Virus record (IMG/VR): IMGVR_UViG_3300030098_004351
Coordinates: 1 to 45,040 of that record
Origin: a virus
DNA: 45,040 nt
Direction: 5' to 3' (one strand)
Position 1 is the stretch's first letter. The number at the start of each line of letters is the position of its first letter. Made by a program: the position numbers and the translations under genes. The notes under the pieces were generated by a model. It did not search any database. It had not been told where the DNA came from and was given only the letters and a program-made list of their open reading frames with translations. Shown here one piece after another: positions 14,499-24,600 of the stretch.

Positions 14499-16244
14499 AT
14501 GGCTGATATTACTGTTTCTGCGTCAGGCTTATCTTCCACTAGTTCTCTTGGCACTGCTGCTGCTTCAGGTGGTAGCAGCATTCCTGTAACAGGTTTTTCT
14601 CTCACACCTACAGCGGGTAATCCGCGTATTGTTACTGTAATACTAACAGGTGTTTCGGCCACCACAGCGGTTGGAGCGGCGATTGCTCAGGTCAGTGTTT
14701 CTTTAGATAGCGGTCTTACTTTTACTACAACGCAAGACAGCACAACCGTCACAGTAACTCAAAACAATCACGGTGCTTCTACTGGAGACTATATAACTGT
14801 TTCTGATACTAGCTTTGGCGGATTGTACACAACTCTGGTTAGCTTGCTAAATGGTGAGCATATTATAACAAAGATTGATGACAACTCTTACACCTTTACT
14901 ATATCTCAAGGAGCAGAAGTTTCCTTGGTAGAATCCGGCGAAGCTAACGTGGCTTATGAAATAACGCCCGGATTAGATAACGTTGTCGGTGGTTACGGCT
15001 GGGGTGCAGGGACTTGGGGTAGAAACGGTTGGAATGAACCTGCTGACACCCTTGCTACAAATCAGCTACGGTTTTGGAAACACGATAATTTTGGTGAAGA
15101 CCTTATATTTAACATTCGCGGCGGTAAAATATATTATTGGGACGCAACAACTGGTTTTGGTGAACGAGCAAGAGAATTAAATTACTATTCCACTAGTGCT
15201 CCACTCTTTGCAAATCAAGTGCTTGTGTCGGACAGAGACCGCCATGTTATTGCTGTGGGTACAAATGCTGTTGGGTCAACTGATTTAGACCCCCTACTTG
15301 TGAGATTTAGCTCACAAGAAGACCCCTTTGATTGGGCTCCTACGGCAACAAATACTGCGGGTGACTTACGCATAGGCAATGGATCCGAAATCGTCCAAGC
15401 GATAGAAACTCGTAGGGAAGTATTGTTAATTACGGACAGCTCTGTGCACTCCATGCAGTTTATCGGTCCACCTTTTACTTTTGGTATTACACAACTCTCA
15501 AACCAAACTACTATTCGTGGCGTTAATTCTGCGGTAGCTGTTGGTGACGCTGTTTTTTGGATGGGCGTAGATCGTTTTTATCTTTATGATGGTCGTGTTC
15601 AGCCATTGCCTTGTACGCTAAGAGACTACATCTTTGATGATTTTGATGAACAACAGGCTAACAAGGTGTTTGCGGGGTCAAACGCAGCTTTTGGTGAGGT
15701 TTTTTGGTTTTATCCGTCTCAAACAGGCGCGGGGGAGAATGATAGATACGTTGTTTATAACTATGAACAGCAAATCTGGTATCACGGAAATCTTGAAAGA
15801 ACAGCTTGGTTAGATCGTGGTATAAACGACTTCCCGTTAGCTACTACTTCTGCCTCAAACACATCTTACCCAAGTAAACTATATGATCACGAGATTGGCT
15901 CTGATGCTGACGGTGTGGCTATAGCATCATTTATAGAGTCTGCGCCAATCGACATTGGTGATGGTGACGGTTTCTTGTTTATTCGCCGCATGATACCTGA
16001 TGTTAGTTTTGATCGTTCAAGTTCTTCTGCAACAAAAGAAGCAACAATAACTCTTAAATCACAACGATCTCCTGCAAGTGGGTTTACAACCTCAAAAGCG
16101 TTAACAGTAACCGACACAACAGAACAGAACCACACAAGGCTCAGAGGCAGATCGTTTGGGTTACGGATAGAATCTGATAACTTAGGCGTAGCTTGGAGAC
16201 TTGGTTCGCCTCGTGTCGAGATACAACCGGATGGTAAACGATGA
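14499..16244 (+). CDS. Main part of split tail protein with beta repeats
   Basis: The protein has 581 residues. Residues 1-80 are GLSST-type repeats (VSASGLSSTSSLGTAA, LTGVSATTAVGAA). Then an Ig-like part (TVTVTQNNHGASTGDYITVS), GWGAGTWGRNGWN, and a large body with propeller-like sequence (NQVLVSDRDRHVIAVGTNAV, then FGITQLSNQTTIRGVNSAVA) follow. Similar proteins are probable podoviral tail hub or nozzle components (inference). The start has GGTGAG at 14491-14496. An in-frame TGA at 14493-14495 rules out simple read-through from the upstream part. Confidence 0.7.
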   Translation: MADITVSASGLSSTSSLGTAAASGGSSIPVTGFSLTPTAGNPRIVTVILTGVSATTAVGAAIAQVSVSLDSGLTFTTTQDSTTVTVTQNNHGASTGDYITVSDTSFGGLYTTLVSLLNGEHIITKIDDNSYTFTISQGAEVSLVESGEANVAYEITPGLDNVVGGYGWGAGTWGRNGWNEPADTLATNQLRFWKHDNFGEDLIFNIRGGKIYYWDATTGFGERARELNYYSTSAPLFANQVLVSDRDRHVIAVGTNAVGSTDLDPLLVRFSSQEDPFDWAPTATNTAGDLRIGNGSEIVQAIETRREVLLITDSSVHSMQFIGPPFTFGITQLSNQTTIRGVNSAVAVGDAVFWMGVDRFYLYDGRVQPLPCTLRDYIFDDFDEQQANKVFAGSNAAFGEVFWFYPSQTGAGENDRYVVYNYEQQIWYHGNLERTAWLDRGINDFPLATTSASNTSYPSKLYDHEIGSDADGVAIASFIESAPIDIGDGDGFLFIRRMIPDVSFDRSSSSATKEATITLKSQRSPASGFTTSKALTVTDTTEQNHTRLRGRSFGLRIESDNLGVAWRLGSPRVEIQPDGKR

Positions 16245-16468
16245 GTAGAGATCTTGTACCACCGCAGTTCCCCTTAGCACCAGAAGAGTACGACAGGCAG
16301 TATTTTGATGAGATGGTTCGTTCTTTAACACAACTTGTAGTACAGCTACAAAACCCCGGTGAGCTAAGAGGCACCAAAATAACACTTACAGACCTTCCTA
16401 CTTCTCCTACAGGATTGGAGACTGGGGCATTATATAACGATAGTGGGACAGTAAAGGTAGTCACCTAA
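16241..16468 (+). CDS. Small tail-associated protein
   Basis: The protein has 75 residues. PPQFPLAPEEYDRQYFDEMV is followed by helical SLTQLVVQLQNPGELRG and a short beta end (LETGALYNDSGTVKVVT), which is a familiar fibre-tip phrase. An ATGA overlap (16241-16244) couples it to the tail protein upstream. Function is unknown; a small tail assembly part is likely. Confidence 0.65.
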   Translation: MSRDLVPPQFPLAPEEYDRQYFDEMVRSLTQLVVQLQNPGELRGTKITLTDLPTSPTGLETGALYNDSGTVKVVT

Positions 16469-16528
16469 TAGACTAGATAAGAAAAACATTGTATATTATG
16501 GGTGTGAAACCAGATTTGAGTGGTTGAT

Positions 16529-18289
16529 ATGAAAAGCACAGCGGCAAAAAAAGAAGAGTTTACGTTTCCCTCCGGTGGTATCGCCGACTTTTACATGGAG
16601 GATCACGAAATTGAAGCCCTTGAAAAAGAAGAGGCAGAACAAGAGTTTGGCTCTGCGGGTATTGCTACTTTTAATCCTATCGCCCGTCGTATGGCTTCTT
16701 ATGGTCGTTATGGCGATGATACCGTAGCTCACGTTGAAACAGGTGAGCTCGTTGTACCAAAAGCCTTAATCGATAGTAATCCAAAATTAAAGGACTCTAT
16801 TTTTAGTCATCTACGAGAACTAGGTGTAGAAGACCCAGAACAATATATTGTCGGTTCTGGCGTAAACTCTATCAACCCGGATACAGGTATGCCGGAGTTT
16901 TTCTTAAAGAAAATATTTAAGGGTATTAAAAAAGCTGTTTCTGGCGTTGCTAGAGGCGTTAAAAAGGCATTTAAAGGTGTTGGCAAAATCCTTAAAAAAG
17001 TAGCTCCTATCGTTTTGCCTATCGCATTAGCAATGACTCCGCTTGGACCTATTTATGGAGCTGCCCTTGGCTCTGGTATTGGTACTTTAGTATCTGGGGG
17101 AGACATAAAAGATGCTTTTAAGAGTGCGTTGATTGCAGGTGGCACAGGCGCGTTGTTCTCAGGGTTTACCGGTAAGGGAGCTACTTTTACTGAAAAAGTG
17201 GGCAATGCTTTGTCCGATCCGGCCGGTCGGCTTGCTCAAACAGCATCTGGAGTAAAAGGCACCTTTACCGGTAAGGGGTTAACTGGTGAAGGCACGTTGT
17301 TCACTGATTTTGTGCCAACCACAGAAGTCCCTACAGTAACGTCCGATGCGAGCACTGGGTTCCAAAACCAATATGCAGATTCTGGAGTAATTAAGACAGA
17401 CGTGGGCACTGGTCGACTACAAGTGGGCGAGGCTATGACACCCGGTTCAGACGCGTCCGATTTCTTAGTAAAACAAGCGCAGGACAGGAGTCTTTCCGCC
17501 ATAGACCAGCGTCTTTCTGATGTGAGCGACAGAGCCTCTAATTTACTTGGTTCTGGAACAGGTGACGTTGCGTCTATTGCAAAAGAGCCTAGTATGTTTG
17601 AAACTGCCGGGGACTATTTGTTCCGCGGGGGACAGTCCAAGGCTGATATTGCTGCGGCAAAATCTTTAGCTAGAAGTAATCAAGTATCTAAGACACTAGC
17701 TGAGTACGGGTATAAAACATTGAAAGATGCTCCGCTTTCTGTCCAAAACGCTGCTATAGCCGCGGGCGACGCTGCGGCGAAAGCAGCAGGGCTCGGTCTA
17801 TTAGCTAGATTTGGACCTTCTCTTGCTCTTGCTGGAGCGGGAGCCGCGGCAGGCGGTTTCTTTAAAAAACCAGAGGATCCTGAGCTAAACATAGACGATA
17901 TTCAGGGTGAAACTGGTTCAGATTTACTGGCTAAAGATCCGAGTAAATACTTGGTAGAGGGCGGAGATACTCGTATCCGTGGTGCAGATGGTCAGTATGT
18001 TATTCCAACAAATTATCAGTTTATGGGTCAGATACCTGATTTTAAAAATATTTACCCACAAGCCTTTGCAGCAGACGGAGGGGAAATATTTCCAAGGCGT
18101 ACCGGCGGAATTATGCCAAACGAAGGAACTCCCGGTAAAGACAGTGTTAGAGCTATGCTGATGCCCGGTGAGTTTGTTATGACCACTGATGCAGTAAAAG
18201 GCATGGGCGATGGTAACAATGAAAAAGGCATAAATCGTATGTATGACATGATGCGTAACCTTGAGTCTCGTGGAAAGGCAATGGCATAA
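16529..18289 (+). CDS. Internal virion (ejection) protein with amphipathic, membrane-active-looking region
   Basis: The protein has 586 residues. After an acidic N-terminus (GGIADFYMEDHEIEALEKEE) come DTVAHVETGELVVPKALID, then a Lys-rich amphipathic stretch at about residues 127-160 (FFLKKIFKGIKKAVSGVARG, then VKKAFKGVGKILKKV). It leads into a hydrophobic Gly/Ala region (APIVLPIALAMTPLGPIYGA). The C-terminus DSVRAMLMPGEFVMTTDAVK echoes the N-terminal motif and tape-measure ends. I infer an ejected protein that crosses the host envelope. ATG 16529 was chosen; GTG 16520 is possible and no strong ribosome binding site is seen. Confidence 0.65.
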   Translation: MKSTAAKKEEFTFPSGGIADFYMEDHEIEALEKEEAEQEFGSAGIATFNPIARRMASYGRYGDDTVAHVETGELVVPKALIDSNPKLKDSIFSHLRELGVEDPEQYIVGSGVNSINPDTGMPEFFLKKIFKGIKKAVSGVARGVKKAFKGVGKILKKVAPIVLPIALAMTPLGPIYGAALGSGIGTLVSGGDIKDAFKSALIAGGTGALFSGFTGKGATFTEKVGNALSDPAGRLAQTASGVKGTFTGKGLTGEGTLFTDFVPTTEVPTVTSDASTGFQNQYADSGVIKTDVGTGRLQVGEAMTPGSDASDFLVKQAQDRSLSAIDQRLSDVSDRASNLLGSGTGDVASIAKEPSMFETAGDYLFRGGQSKADIAAAKSLARSNQVSKTLAEYGYKTLKDAPLSVQNAAIAAGDAAAKAAGLGLLARFGPSLALAGAGAAAGGFFKKPEDPELNIDDIQGETGSDLLAKDPSKYLVEGGDTRIRGADGQYVIPTNYQFMGQIPDFKNIYPQAFAADGGEIFPRRTGGIMPNEGTPGKDSVRAMLMPGEFVMTTDAVKGMGDGNNEKGINRMYDMMRNLESRGKAMA

Positions 18290-19071
18290 TGGCAACAGAT
18301 ACCCAAATTCAAATTGTTCGTGAAGATCCGGCGATTGAAGCCTATAAGCTGGGGCTTCTTGAGTCAGCTAAAAAACTTGCTGACCAACCAATTACGCTTC
18401 CTGAACAGCAAATTGCAGAAATGTCCGGTCTTTCTACGGCTGCGATTGACATGGCACAGCAGGGTCTTGGGTCATATCTTCCTTATCTACAGCAGGCAGG
18501 CCAAGCCTTAGACCCATCTGGCATTTCTGCGTATATGAACCCTTTCCAAGACGCTGTTCAAGCTGAAATTGACCGCTCATACGACATACAACAAAGACAA
18601 GCGGCCGCGGGGGCTGTGGGACAAGGCGCGTTCGGCGGATCGCGGGCCGCGGTCCAACAAGCAGAGGTGGATCGGAACAGAGCGCAGGCACTGGCACAGT
18701 CGCAGGCTCAAAACTTTTTACAAGCGCAACAGGCACAAAGACAAGCCGCACAAGACTTCGGTCGCATGGCAGAGCTTAGTCAGGGGCTACAACAGCGTGA
18801 GACCGGTTACTTGTTTGATTTGGGTAAACAGCAGCAAGCTCAACAACAAGCAGAAATTGAGGCAGAGCGTCAAAGCCAGCTCCAGCAACTATACGAGCCT
18901 TATCAGCGTTATGGTTTCTTATCAGATATTTATAAAGGTGCTCCTACGAGTCAGCAAACCATTGCTTCTTCTACTGCACCAAGTGTTTCACCAGCTCAGC
19001 AATTCCTTGGTCTGGGCATAGCAGGATTGTCCGCGGCAGGCGGAGCAGCAAAAGCGGGGTTATTCGGATGA
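18289..19071 (+). CDS. Gln/Ala-rich internal virion protein
   Basis: The protein has 260 residues. A long helical centre (YDIQQRQAAAGAVGQGAFGG, then AVQQAEVDRNRAQALAQSQA) is rich in Gln and Ala. QLYEPYQRYGFLSDIYKGAP and a hydrophobic end (FLGLGIAGLSAAGGAAKAGL) follow. The pattern is like small podoviral core proteins of the T7 gp14 kind, but that is an analogy. It is overlapped by the next gene at ATGA 19068-19071. Confidence 0.65.
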   Translation: MATDTQIQIVREDPAIEAYKLGLLESAKKLADQPITLPEQQIAEMSGLSTAAIDMAQQGLGSYLPYLQQAGQALDPSGISAYMNPFQDAVQAEIDRSYDIQQRQAAAGAVGQGAFGGSRAAVQQAEVDRNRAQALAQSQAQNFLQAQQAQRQAAQDFGRMAELSQGLQQRETGYLFDLGKQQQAQQQAEIEAERQSQLQQLYEPYQRYGFLSDIYKGAPTSQQTIASSTAPSVSPAQQFLGLGIAGLSAAGGAAKAGLFG

Positions 19072-21626
19072 ACAGAAGTGTACTAGCGCGGCAAATGTTT
19101 GCTAAGGGCGGAGCTGCTTTTCCTGACTTAACAGGAGACGGTAAAATTACGCAGGCTGATATTCTAAAAGGTCGCGGCGTAGAGTTCAAGCAAGAGGGCG
19201 GTATCGCCGGTATGATGCCAGAACAGCCCCCTGCCATAGCAGCCGGTATGGCCGCAGGACAAGCGGCTATGATGCCAGATCCCGGTGCTCCTGCTCAACA
19301 GGCGGCCGGTGCCATAGATCCTACAGTGATACAACAAATGTTGTCCGGTGCGGCCGAAGCCGGTATCGGTGATTTAGAAAACATGGAAGACCCTGAAGAT
19401 TTAATGAACGCTATTCGTGGCGATGATGCCAGTGTTGAAGAGCGTTATGCAGAACTAGCTCAGGTTGTGGGCCCTGAAGATGCTCAACAAACACCAGAAT
19501 CCGTTTTGGCTCTGGTTCAGCCCGTTATGATGATGGCCTCTGTCGATCAGGGCATTGGCGAGCTTGCTCAAGAAGAAATGTCTGCTCCGGTAGAGGGTGC
19601 GATGGCACAGGGCATAATGTCCACAGTTGCTCCACCTGAACCACAGCCGATGCCCATGGAGGGGGCACCTCCCGTAAATTTTAAAGATGGCGGGCTGGTC
19701 CGCCGCGGAGACAACCAGCCGGTCTTAAAGTTTCAGAACGCAGGCGTAGTTCCTGACCCAATTAAAGATGCGGGTCGGTTAGGTGAGCTATATAAGCAAA
19801 GAGAAGGTCTTTACACCAGCATCGTTGGTGACCCTACCGCTGACCTTGAAGAGCAGAAGAAGCTAACGCAGTCTCAAATGCTGTTTGACATTGCTAATAC
19901 AGCGTTGGCTTTTGCCGCACCTATGCAAGGTGAACGGCCCGGTATGAGTGCGGCAGAACGCTTGGCTTTTGCAGCGCGGACCACGCAACTTCCGCAGACC
20001 ATTGGTGCTCGTGCACAAGCGCAACGCGATAAAGAGGCCGCGGCTAAAGCACAGCAGCAGCAGCTTAAACTGTCGGCTCTTGGCGCAGCAGAAACAGGTC
20101 TTGCGGCGGAAGAAAAAGCTAAAGCTGATGCAAAAAAATCCGCTCTTGAAGCTGGTTACAGAATACAAGAAATTCTTTTGAAACAAACTGGTGATATGGA
20201 GTTAGCTCAAAGTCAGGCAAACTGGAAAGCCTCTTTGCAGGATGACCAACAAGCGGCGGCAGAAGCTATAGAGCGGTTAAAACAGGTTGGAGACAAAGAG
20301 TCAATTAGGCTTAGTAAGCAACTTGAACAGAAAAACGCCATTGCACAACAACTTTTAAGGGGTGAACAGGCAATAGAAGAAATTGGTTTAAGGGCTATGA
20401 ACGATATTGCGGCCTTGGACAAAAAGCACGTTCAAGCCCTAGCACTTCAAGAAAACAGTCAAGCCCTAGCTCGTGAGATGAAAGAGATAGACGTTCAGAT
20501 GAAGTCTATTGATCAGTCTATTGCCATGTACGACCAAGAGCTTAAAGAAGCTGATATGACGCAACGTGCGGCGATTGAAGCAAATAGACAAGTTGCTGAA
20601 CAGCAAAGGATTGCGCTTCAAGAAAGAGAAGTAAAAGTTAAAGAAGCTGCCGCAGGTCTGAATATCTTTGGTAAAGGAACTGAAGGGGCTATTTTACAGC
20701 TAGTTAGTAATCAAGAGTTGTTAACACGTTATGGCAATGGAGAGACTTCAGCTCAAGAAGATGCAACTTTGGAACAGGCGATTAACGTCTTTACAGCCAC
20801 TTCTGATTCGGTGGACCCAACCACCGGTGCAATAGTAACAAAACCGGGCGGTACTTTGACTGACGCCGCAACCGCGGCAATTAAAAAGCGTTCAGGGTTG
20901 ACCGGAAACAAATCGCTACCGGCTATTGCTTCTATTGTGGCGGCTCCTGAAACAATGCGCCAAAAGACTAATACGATTGACTTCAACAGCACTTTGTTTA
21001 GCCCGGAAAGCGGTGCCGTAAACCTTCAGTCTGAGTCTTGGGCTAAAATACCAACTACTATTGTTGACAACAACATACGGTATGAAGTTGCTACCGGTTT
21101 ACCAAGTGGACTACAACGAATCGCTAATTATTTCTCAGAGACCGCACGAGAAGTCGGTATTGGTCGCGGTTTGAGCGCGAAAGGTAAGGAGCTGTCACAG
21201 GCAGACGCTGATCTGGATACTCTTCGTAACAGACTGTTGTTAGAGATGACAAACCTATCAGAAGACCGTGTTCTCAAATTTGTTCAAGAGGACTTAGCTA
21301 CTGAGACCAACGATCTTCGCGGCAGTTCCTTCAAAACAGATGAACGAATTTACGCAAAACTTACCGCTTTAGAAAAAGGTTTGGCAAGACAGCTACAGAA
21401 CTTGGCAGAGATTGTCCCAGAATATGGTGGCGATGGTCGCAAGTATCCAAAGAGCGTTGAAGCCGCCAGAAAATCAGCTAATAACATTAAAGGTTTGATT
21501 GCTGAAGTTCAGGGCTTTAAAAACATCTACGCTAAAGCTCTGGAAACACAGACCTTGGGTTTAAACGATAGGCAAAGAGCACAGGCAAGAGACGCCTTAA
21601 AAGCTACATTAGGTCCAAAGGAATAG
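19068..21626 (+). CDS. Large internal virion protein with EF-hand/dockerin-like loop and coiled coils
   Basis: The protein has 852 residues. Residues 20-31, DLTGDGKITQAD, form a calcium-binding loop of dockerin/EF-hand type with Asp20, Thr22, Asp24, Thr28 and Asp31 in ligand places. A Met/Pro/Ala-rich region follows. Then a long Gln/Ala/Glu coiled coil covers ~300-530 (KAQQQQLKLSALGAAETGLA; ALAREMKEIDVQMKSIDQSI). The C-terminus is globular and helical. It is probably a core/ejection component acting with the neighbouring genes. Calcium binding is inferred from the loop. Confidence 0.65.
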   Translation: MNRSVLARQMFAKGGAAFPDLTGDGKITQADILKGRGVEFKQEGGIAGMMPEQPPAIAAGMAAGQAAMMPDPGAPAQQAAGAIDPTVIQQMLSGAAEAGIGDLENMEDPEDLMNAIRGDDASVEERYAELAQVVGPEDAQQTPESVLALVQPVMMMASVDQGIGELAQEEMSAPVEGAMAQGIMSTVAPPEPQPMPMEGAPPVNFKDGGLVRRGDNQPVLKFQNAGVVPDPIKDAGRLGELYKQREGLYTSIVGDPTADLEEQKKLTQSQMLFDIANTALAFAAPMQGERPGMSAAERLAFAARTTQLPQTIGARAQAQRDKEAAAKAQQQQLKLSALGAAETGLAAEEKAKADAKKSALEAGYRIQEILLKQTGDMELAQSQANWKASLQDDQQAAAEAIERLKQVGDKESIRLSKQLEQKNAIAQQLLRGEQAIEEIGLRAMNDIAALDKKHVQALALQENSQALAREMKEIDVQMKSIDQSIAMYDQELKEADMTQRAAIEANRQVAEQQRIALQEREVKVKEAAAGLNIFGKGTEGAILQLVSNQELLTRYGNGETSAQEDATLEQAINVFTATSDSVDPTTGAIVTKPGGTLTDAATAAIKKRSGLTGNKSLPAIASIVAAPETMRQKTNTIDFNSTLFSPESGAVNLQSESWAKIPTTIVDNNIRYEVATGLPSGLQRIANYFSETAREVGIGRGLSAKGKELSQADADLDTLRNRLLLEMTNLSEDRVLKFVQEDLATETNDLRGSSFKTDERIYAKLTALEKGLARQLQNLAEIVPEYGGDGRKYPKSVEAARKSANNIKGLIAEVQGFKNIYAKALETQTLGLNDRQRAQARDALKATLGPKE

Positions 21627-21628
21627 AA

Positions 21629-24600
21629 ATGGCTGAAGATATCACTTTTGCGACTCCGGCAGAGCAAGCGGTTACAGTAAGCGATAAGGGTATACCTAAA
21701 ATTGCAATCGACCCCATGTCTCCGATACCTGCTCCGTACACGTTCACGCCGGAACAGTTTAAAGAAGATATAAAAACATTCGGTCTGCCAAACTTAACTG
21801 CCGCGATTGTTGATTTGCAACAAGGGTCTGCTTTAGAGGGCTCAGAATACACTTATGAGTCATTAGTCGATGGGTCTGCTCCGTTTTTATCTAAATACGG
21901 AGAAGAACTTGTGCCGGGATATCGTCCGGGAGAGGGTCTTCGTGACGAACAAATATTAAGCTTATTTACCAATGTGCAGGATTTTGCTGGAAAAACTTCT
22001 CCTGAATTTGCCGCTTTTATAGAAGGGGCTAAAAGGGGGAGTGTTCGTGGGGGCGGTATGCTTGCTGGTGCTATTGCGGGCGGTAAAACAGCCGCGGCTC
22101 TTACATCTCCCATCCCGCCTGTGGGCCCACTTCCAATAGCAATTAAGGGCGGCACTATAATCGGCGGCACTATCTTAGGGGCCATTTTTGGTGACCTCAC
22201 AGGAAAAGAAGCGGGAGAAGTTTTCTTTGGTGAGCAAGCTCCAGTAGTTCCCTCTTTACAACCCTACTATAATGCTGCGGAAACAAGCACCTATGGGGTT
22301 TCTATGCTGGGATCTCCTTGGCTGTTACCTAGAAAAGCCGGAGCCACAGGAGCTTTACGGTTTTTAGATAATTTTCAAAGAACAGCAAGAGGCGCAGGAT
22401 CAACTTCTCCTGTAGCTCAGAACCTTACCCAACAGATTGGTAAAGAAGTTTTATCTCCTAAAGCTTTGCAAAAAGCTTTAGATGCTGGAAAGCTTGGCCC
22501 AAGAAGAAACCTCTTAGGCAAAATAACACCCGATCCTACAAAAGGGCCTTTGTCTTCAAGGGCGATAGGTGCGCTAGATGAAGGCGTCGTGAAGATGGGT
22601 GAGTTTGGCCGCAAAGCACCCATCCGTGCAGGAGCTTTGGAACTAGGCTTTGCAGGAGGTGCCGGTGGTGGTGCCTATATTGCAGAGAGCATGGCTCCGG
22701 GAGACGACCTAATTAGAGTAGGAGCAGAAGTTGTAGGCACAGGAATTGTTCCTGCAACCGCACAGATAGGAATAAGGTATGCCCCACAACTCGTTTTAGG
22801 TCCGATTCGCCTTGCTAGGAAGTATTTGACGGGAAGTGCTAAAGAAGAGTTTGATAGTAAGCTCAAAGATATTGCAGGGGGTCGCATCTATAAGGCTTTA
22901 GAGGAAGGCCCAACTAAGCCCGGTTTTGAAGATGTGCCAGATTTAACGGATGCTGAGTTTGACTTGTTGGTAAAAACTATCGGTTCTGCCTTAATTGATG
23001 ACCAAGGTCGTCCGTTGAGAAGCTTTACAAGAGAATCCATTTTACAGTCTCAGGTTAGCCCTGATTTTGCTACTGAGTTTGGTGTAATTAGTGCTCAGTT
23101 AGCGGCAAAGAACAACCGCTTCTCTAGGATTGTAAATAGAATTGAGCAAGAACTAGAACGGGCAGGTAATGAGCTTTCTGTTTCAAGTAAAAAAGGCCGT
23201 GAAAGCTATATTCAAGGGCAAAAAGCCATAATCGAAGAAGCTCGTAGAGACGGAAGCACCGATGGGATAAAGCTGGCCGCGGAGCTACAGCAAAATCTTT
23301 TTGATCAAAACATAACAGATAACCTTAACGCGGCAGTAAGCAATCTAAACAAGGCTGTTGGTAGAGTTACTGGAGGGGACGAGGCTGATGGCTTAGTGTT
23401 AGCCGGTAAACTGTACGACATCATTGAAAATCAAGTTAAAGTGTCTGGAGAACGCTCACAAAAGCTTTGGCAAGCTGTAGACGGCACAGTTGAAATAAGA
23501 CAGTTTTTTAACGAAGCCGGAGAGGAGCTGTCAGAACCTAACCTTGTTTCTATTTTTGATAAGCCCAGTTTACAGGGCGGCCTGAAGTTTGCTTCAGAAT
23601 CAGCTAAAGATAAATTTTGGAACTCTCTTGGTGGAGGGATGAAACGTGATTACGACGAAATCGTAAAATACTTTCGTCCTGACGGAGACGGCGGCGGACG
23701 GGAAAGTTTAAGCCCTGAGTTTCAAACAAAGCTGGATGATCTCAATACGGAGTTGAAGAATTTTTCTGAAGGAGATCGGTTCGCAGTTATTAAAAGCGAA
23801 CAAGACCGGCTGCTGCGGAAAGACCCTGCGACAGAAGAAGGAAAGTATTTTCAAGTTTTACAATCCATGATGGACAGAGCCGCAGATCCAACGCAGGTCC
23901 CTGATTTTCCGGTAACTACAGCTCGTCTAGTAGAAATGAGGTCTATTGCTTTAGAAGAAGCTAAAGCTTTACGGGCTACAGGCAAGAAGAAACAGGCTAG
24001 AAACGTAGAGATTTTTGCAAATTCTATCTTAGATGATTTGATTAACAATCCAGATTTTACAAATGAGGGTTACAATATAGCTCGTGCATATACAAAAGCT
24101 CGTGCGGATGTTTTTGAACGTAGCTTTATCGGAGATCTTCAGGCCACTCAGAAGAGGGGGGACCGTAGGCTATCCGCAGAAGCATTGTTAGATAAGATAA
24201 AAGGCGCAGGAAGTGTAGCAGAGTATCAACGCCTGATGGAAATAGGAGAGGTGGGTAATTTCGCTCTTAGGCAAAATCTGCCGGGAGCAGGGACTACAAT
24301 TTTAACTATACACGAGGCTATGGAAAACGTAGTTAGAGTCGCTATGAAGGATGTGGTGGACGTTAAAGATGGCGTTATGACCGTTAATCCCGGAAAGCTT
24401 GCAACCTATAAAAAGAAACCTGCTACACAGGAAGTGTTTCGGGTGTTTCCACAGTTAGCTTTAGACTTACAAGATGCCCAAACGGCGCAAAGAATGTTTG
24501 ATCAACTTGGGGAAGACTTAAAAGCGTTGAAGCCCCGTCCAGAAACGAAAGCTCTACAGGCAGCCTTACAGAACGAAAGCCCAACTGGGGCGGTAACCGT

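Noticed and set aside
14489-14500. Programmed frameshift joining the two tail protein parts
   Set aside because: There is no slippery sequence, and an in-frame TGA lies at 14493-14495 just before the second start, which has its own ribosome binding site.
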